DNA of 31,756 nt from Selenomonadales bacterium UBA7018 (GTDB taxonomy: Bacteria; Bacillota; Negativicutes; Selenomonadales; Selenomonadaceae): positions 1 to 31,756 of the forward strand of contig DJWY01000014.1 of assembly GCA_002448305.1 (NCBI GenBank), in the 5' to 3' direction. A model generated the notes under the pieces. That model did no database searches. It was not told where the DNA came from and saw only the letters and a list, made by a program, of their open reading frames with translations. How positions within the stretch are numbered: position 1 is the first letter of the stretch; each line of letters begins with the position of its first letter. The position numbers and the translations under genes are program-made. Below, in pieces: positions 30,674 to 31,756 of this stretch.

Positions 30674-31756
30674 TTGGCATTTTTTTTGATAGTGCCGTCC
30701 GTCATGGTCGTCAGCATATTGCTGATTCACGCGCTTGCAAAACAATTAGGGCTGAAAATTTATTACAGCACACTCGTAGCGACAGCCATTGTATCATTTA
30801 TGATTATTTTCGTAGCAGTTATCTTGTCGCCCGTTCCAGATAAAAAATTCTTCCTATACTTGGGCGGCTTAATTTTAGTGACTTCCTTTGTGCTAAATCT
30901 TATAAATAATTTTCTGATAAAAAAACAACGCGACGAAGAAAAAATTTTTACTGAACAAGTCAAAGCTGCCTATGCTGAAGAGGTAAAAAAGTCTGGCGGC
31001 GGAGAAAATAACGCGTTTTATAACACGCCCAATAAAGAAATTGTAGTCGACGACATGCCCGTTGAAAAAAGTGATTCATTTTACACTACGCCCGATAAAG
31101 AAAATATAATTAAATCGTCCAAAGAAATTGTTGCCGATGATATGCCCGTTGAAAGAAATGATTCATTTTACACTACGCCCGATAAAGAAAATATAAATGA
31201 ATCGCCTAAAAAAATTGTAGTCGACGATATACCTGTTGGAGAAAATAGCGCATTTTACACCACGCCTGACAAAGAAAAAATAATTGATGATTCAAAACCC
31301 ATAGAAGAATTCCCGCTAGAAAATGTCTTCAAGCCCTTAGACGAAGTTAAAGCAGAGGCAGTCGCAAAAGCTCTTCAAAATAAATCTGACGCGCCCTTTG
31401 ACGAGCCGAAGCCCGAAGAAAATTTCCCTTTGCAAGAGGTCTTTAATCCTTTGGACGAAGATAAATCAGAGGCGACTAAAAAAGCTCTTCAAGATAAATC
31501 TGCTCCGCTTTTTGATGAACCAAAGCCCGAAGAAAATTTCCCTTTGCAGGAAACTTTCAAGGCATTAGATGAAGTTAAGCCCGATATATTGGAAAAAATT
31601 CAGTCGGAAGCAAAATCTTTAGAATTCTCCGAACCACCCGAAGAAATTTCACCGCCAGCAGTCGAAGTGGCGCAATCCGAATCACTCGAAAAAATTTCAC
31701 CGCCAACAGTCGAAGTTGCGACGTCCGAACTGCTCGAAGAAGTTTCAAAACCGGTC
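30674..31756 (+). CDS. Unrecognised membrane protein with acidic tandem repeats, 3'-truncated by window edge
   Basis: TTG 30674, preceded by GGAGGG 6 nt upstream, opens a 361-codon frame that runs off the right edge without a stop. Residues about 2-22, 31-52 and 57-77 are hydrophobic and likely membrane helices; basic IKKQR after the third suggests the rest is cytoplasmic. From residue 115 come four copies of an FYTTPDKE...VVDDMPVE unit (residues 115, 136, 165, 194; spacing 21, 29, 29). Then come about two and a half copies of a 34-residue unit with FPLQEVFNPLDE and DEPKPEEN, and finally 17-residue units with ISPPAVEVA and SELLEE. The tail is strongly acidic and proline-containing, probably disordered. 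No family is recognised and the function is unknown. Confidence 0.75.
   Translation, partial: MAFFLIVPSVMVVSILLIHALAKQLGLKIYYSTLVATAIVSFMIIFVAVILSPVPDKKFFLYLGGLILVTSFVLNLINNFLIKKQRDEEKIFTEQVKAAYAEEVKKSGGGENNAFYNTPNKEIVVDDMPVEKSDSFYTTPDKENIIKSSKEIVADDMPVERNDSFYTTPDKENINESPKKIVVDDIPVGENSAFYTTPDKEKIIDDSKPIEEFPLENVFKPLDEVKAEAVAKALQNKSDAPFDEPKPEENFPLQEVFNPLDEDKSEATKKALQDKSAPLFDEPKPEENFPLQETFKALDEVKPDILEKIQSEAKSLEFSEPPEEISPPAVEVAQSESLEKISPPTVEVATSELLEEVSKPV

Overview
The window reads as a chromosomal segment of an anaerobic, fermentative member of the Firmicutes. Negativicutes (Selenomonas-like) is my best guess. The clues are a ScpB-type methylmalonyl-CoA decarboxylase, a 4Fe-4S aldo/keto reductase, an iron-containing alcohol dehydrogenase, strong Shine-Dalgarno sequences with several TTG starts, and moderately AT-rich DNA with many NCG codons. 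This placement is inference; there is no rRNA or other phylogenetic marker.

Layout. 1-2210 (+): a DJ-1/PfpI protein cut by the left edge, a 4-oxalocrotonate tautomerase homologue, a terminator, then a translationally overlapping pair made of a flavodoxin with an export signal and a DUF4405-type b-cytochrome-like membrane protein. 2330-4950: a gene graveyard. I read short decayed pieces of a possible FGE/SUMF1-like protein, an IS5-type transposase, an AbrB-type membrane protein (-), citrate synthase (-), an acyl-CoA synthetase C-terminus, an IS3-type transposase and an XRE-type regulator, several joined into chimeric ORFs. 4981-6177: an intact phage/ICE-type tyrosine recombinase. 6237-8969: lepB and priA, ending at a bidirectional terminator.

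9029-21175 (-): a ten-gene inositol operon read right to left: Fe-alcohol dehydrogenase, 4Fe-4S aldo/keto reductase, iolJ-type aldolase, a large transaldolase-family protein, iolC, iolB, iolD, two tandem sugar-porter transporters, iolE. A divergent DeoR-type regulator (iolR-like) and an aldose-epimerase-like gene follow on the + strand. The 21176-21401 gap carries good promoters in both directions and a 12-bp perfect palindrome. Import, IolE, IolD, IolB, IolC and IolJ would take inosose to DHAP plus malonate semialdehyde. No IolG-type inositol dehydrogenase or IolA-type malonate semialdehyde dehydrogenase is encoded here, so the two redox enzymes are candidates for the first and last steps. 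This variant operon is the most interesting part of the window.

23114-26728 (-): a purine operon (HAD phosphatase, purE, an unknown 118-aa gene, purA) with scpB at its end. 26915-27877 (+): pfkA, ATP-type by motif. 27931-30423 (-): uvrA, about 100 residues shorter than usual. 30674-31756 (+): the start of an unrecognised membrane protein with three transmembrane segments and long acidic repeats, running off the right edge and easily missed because it has a TTG start and no stop.

Two dispersed repeat families were found by eye: an AT-rich inverted repeat with a 35-bp identical arm placed just after the stop codons of iolD and the transaldolase gene, and a 37-bp repeat upstream of iolD and uvrA. 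No tRNA, rRNA or CRISPR array was seen.
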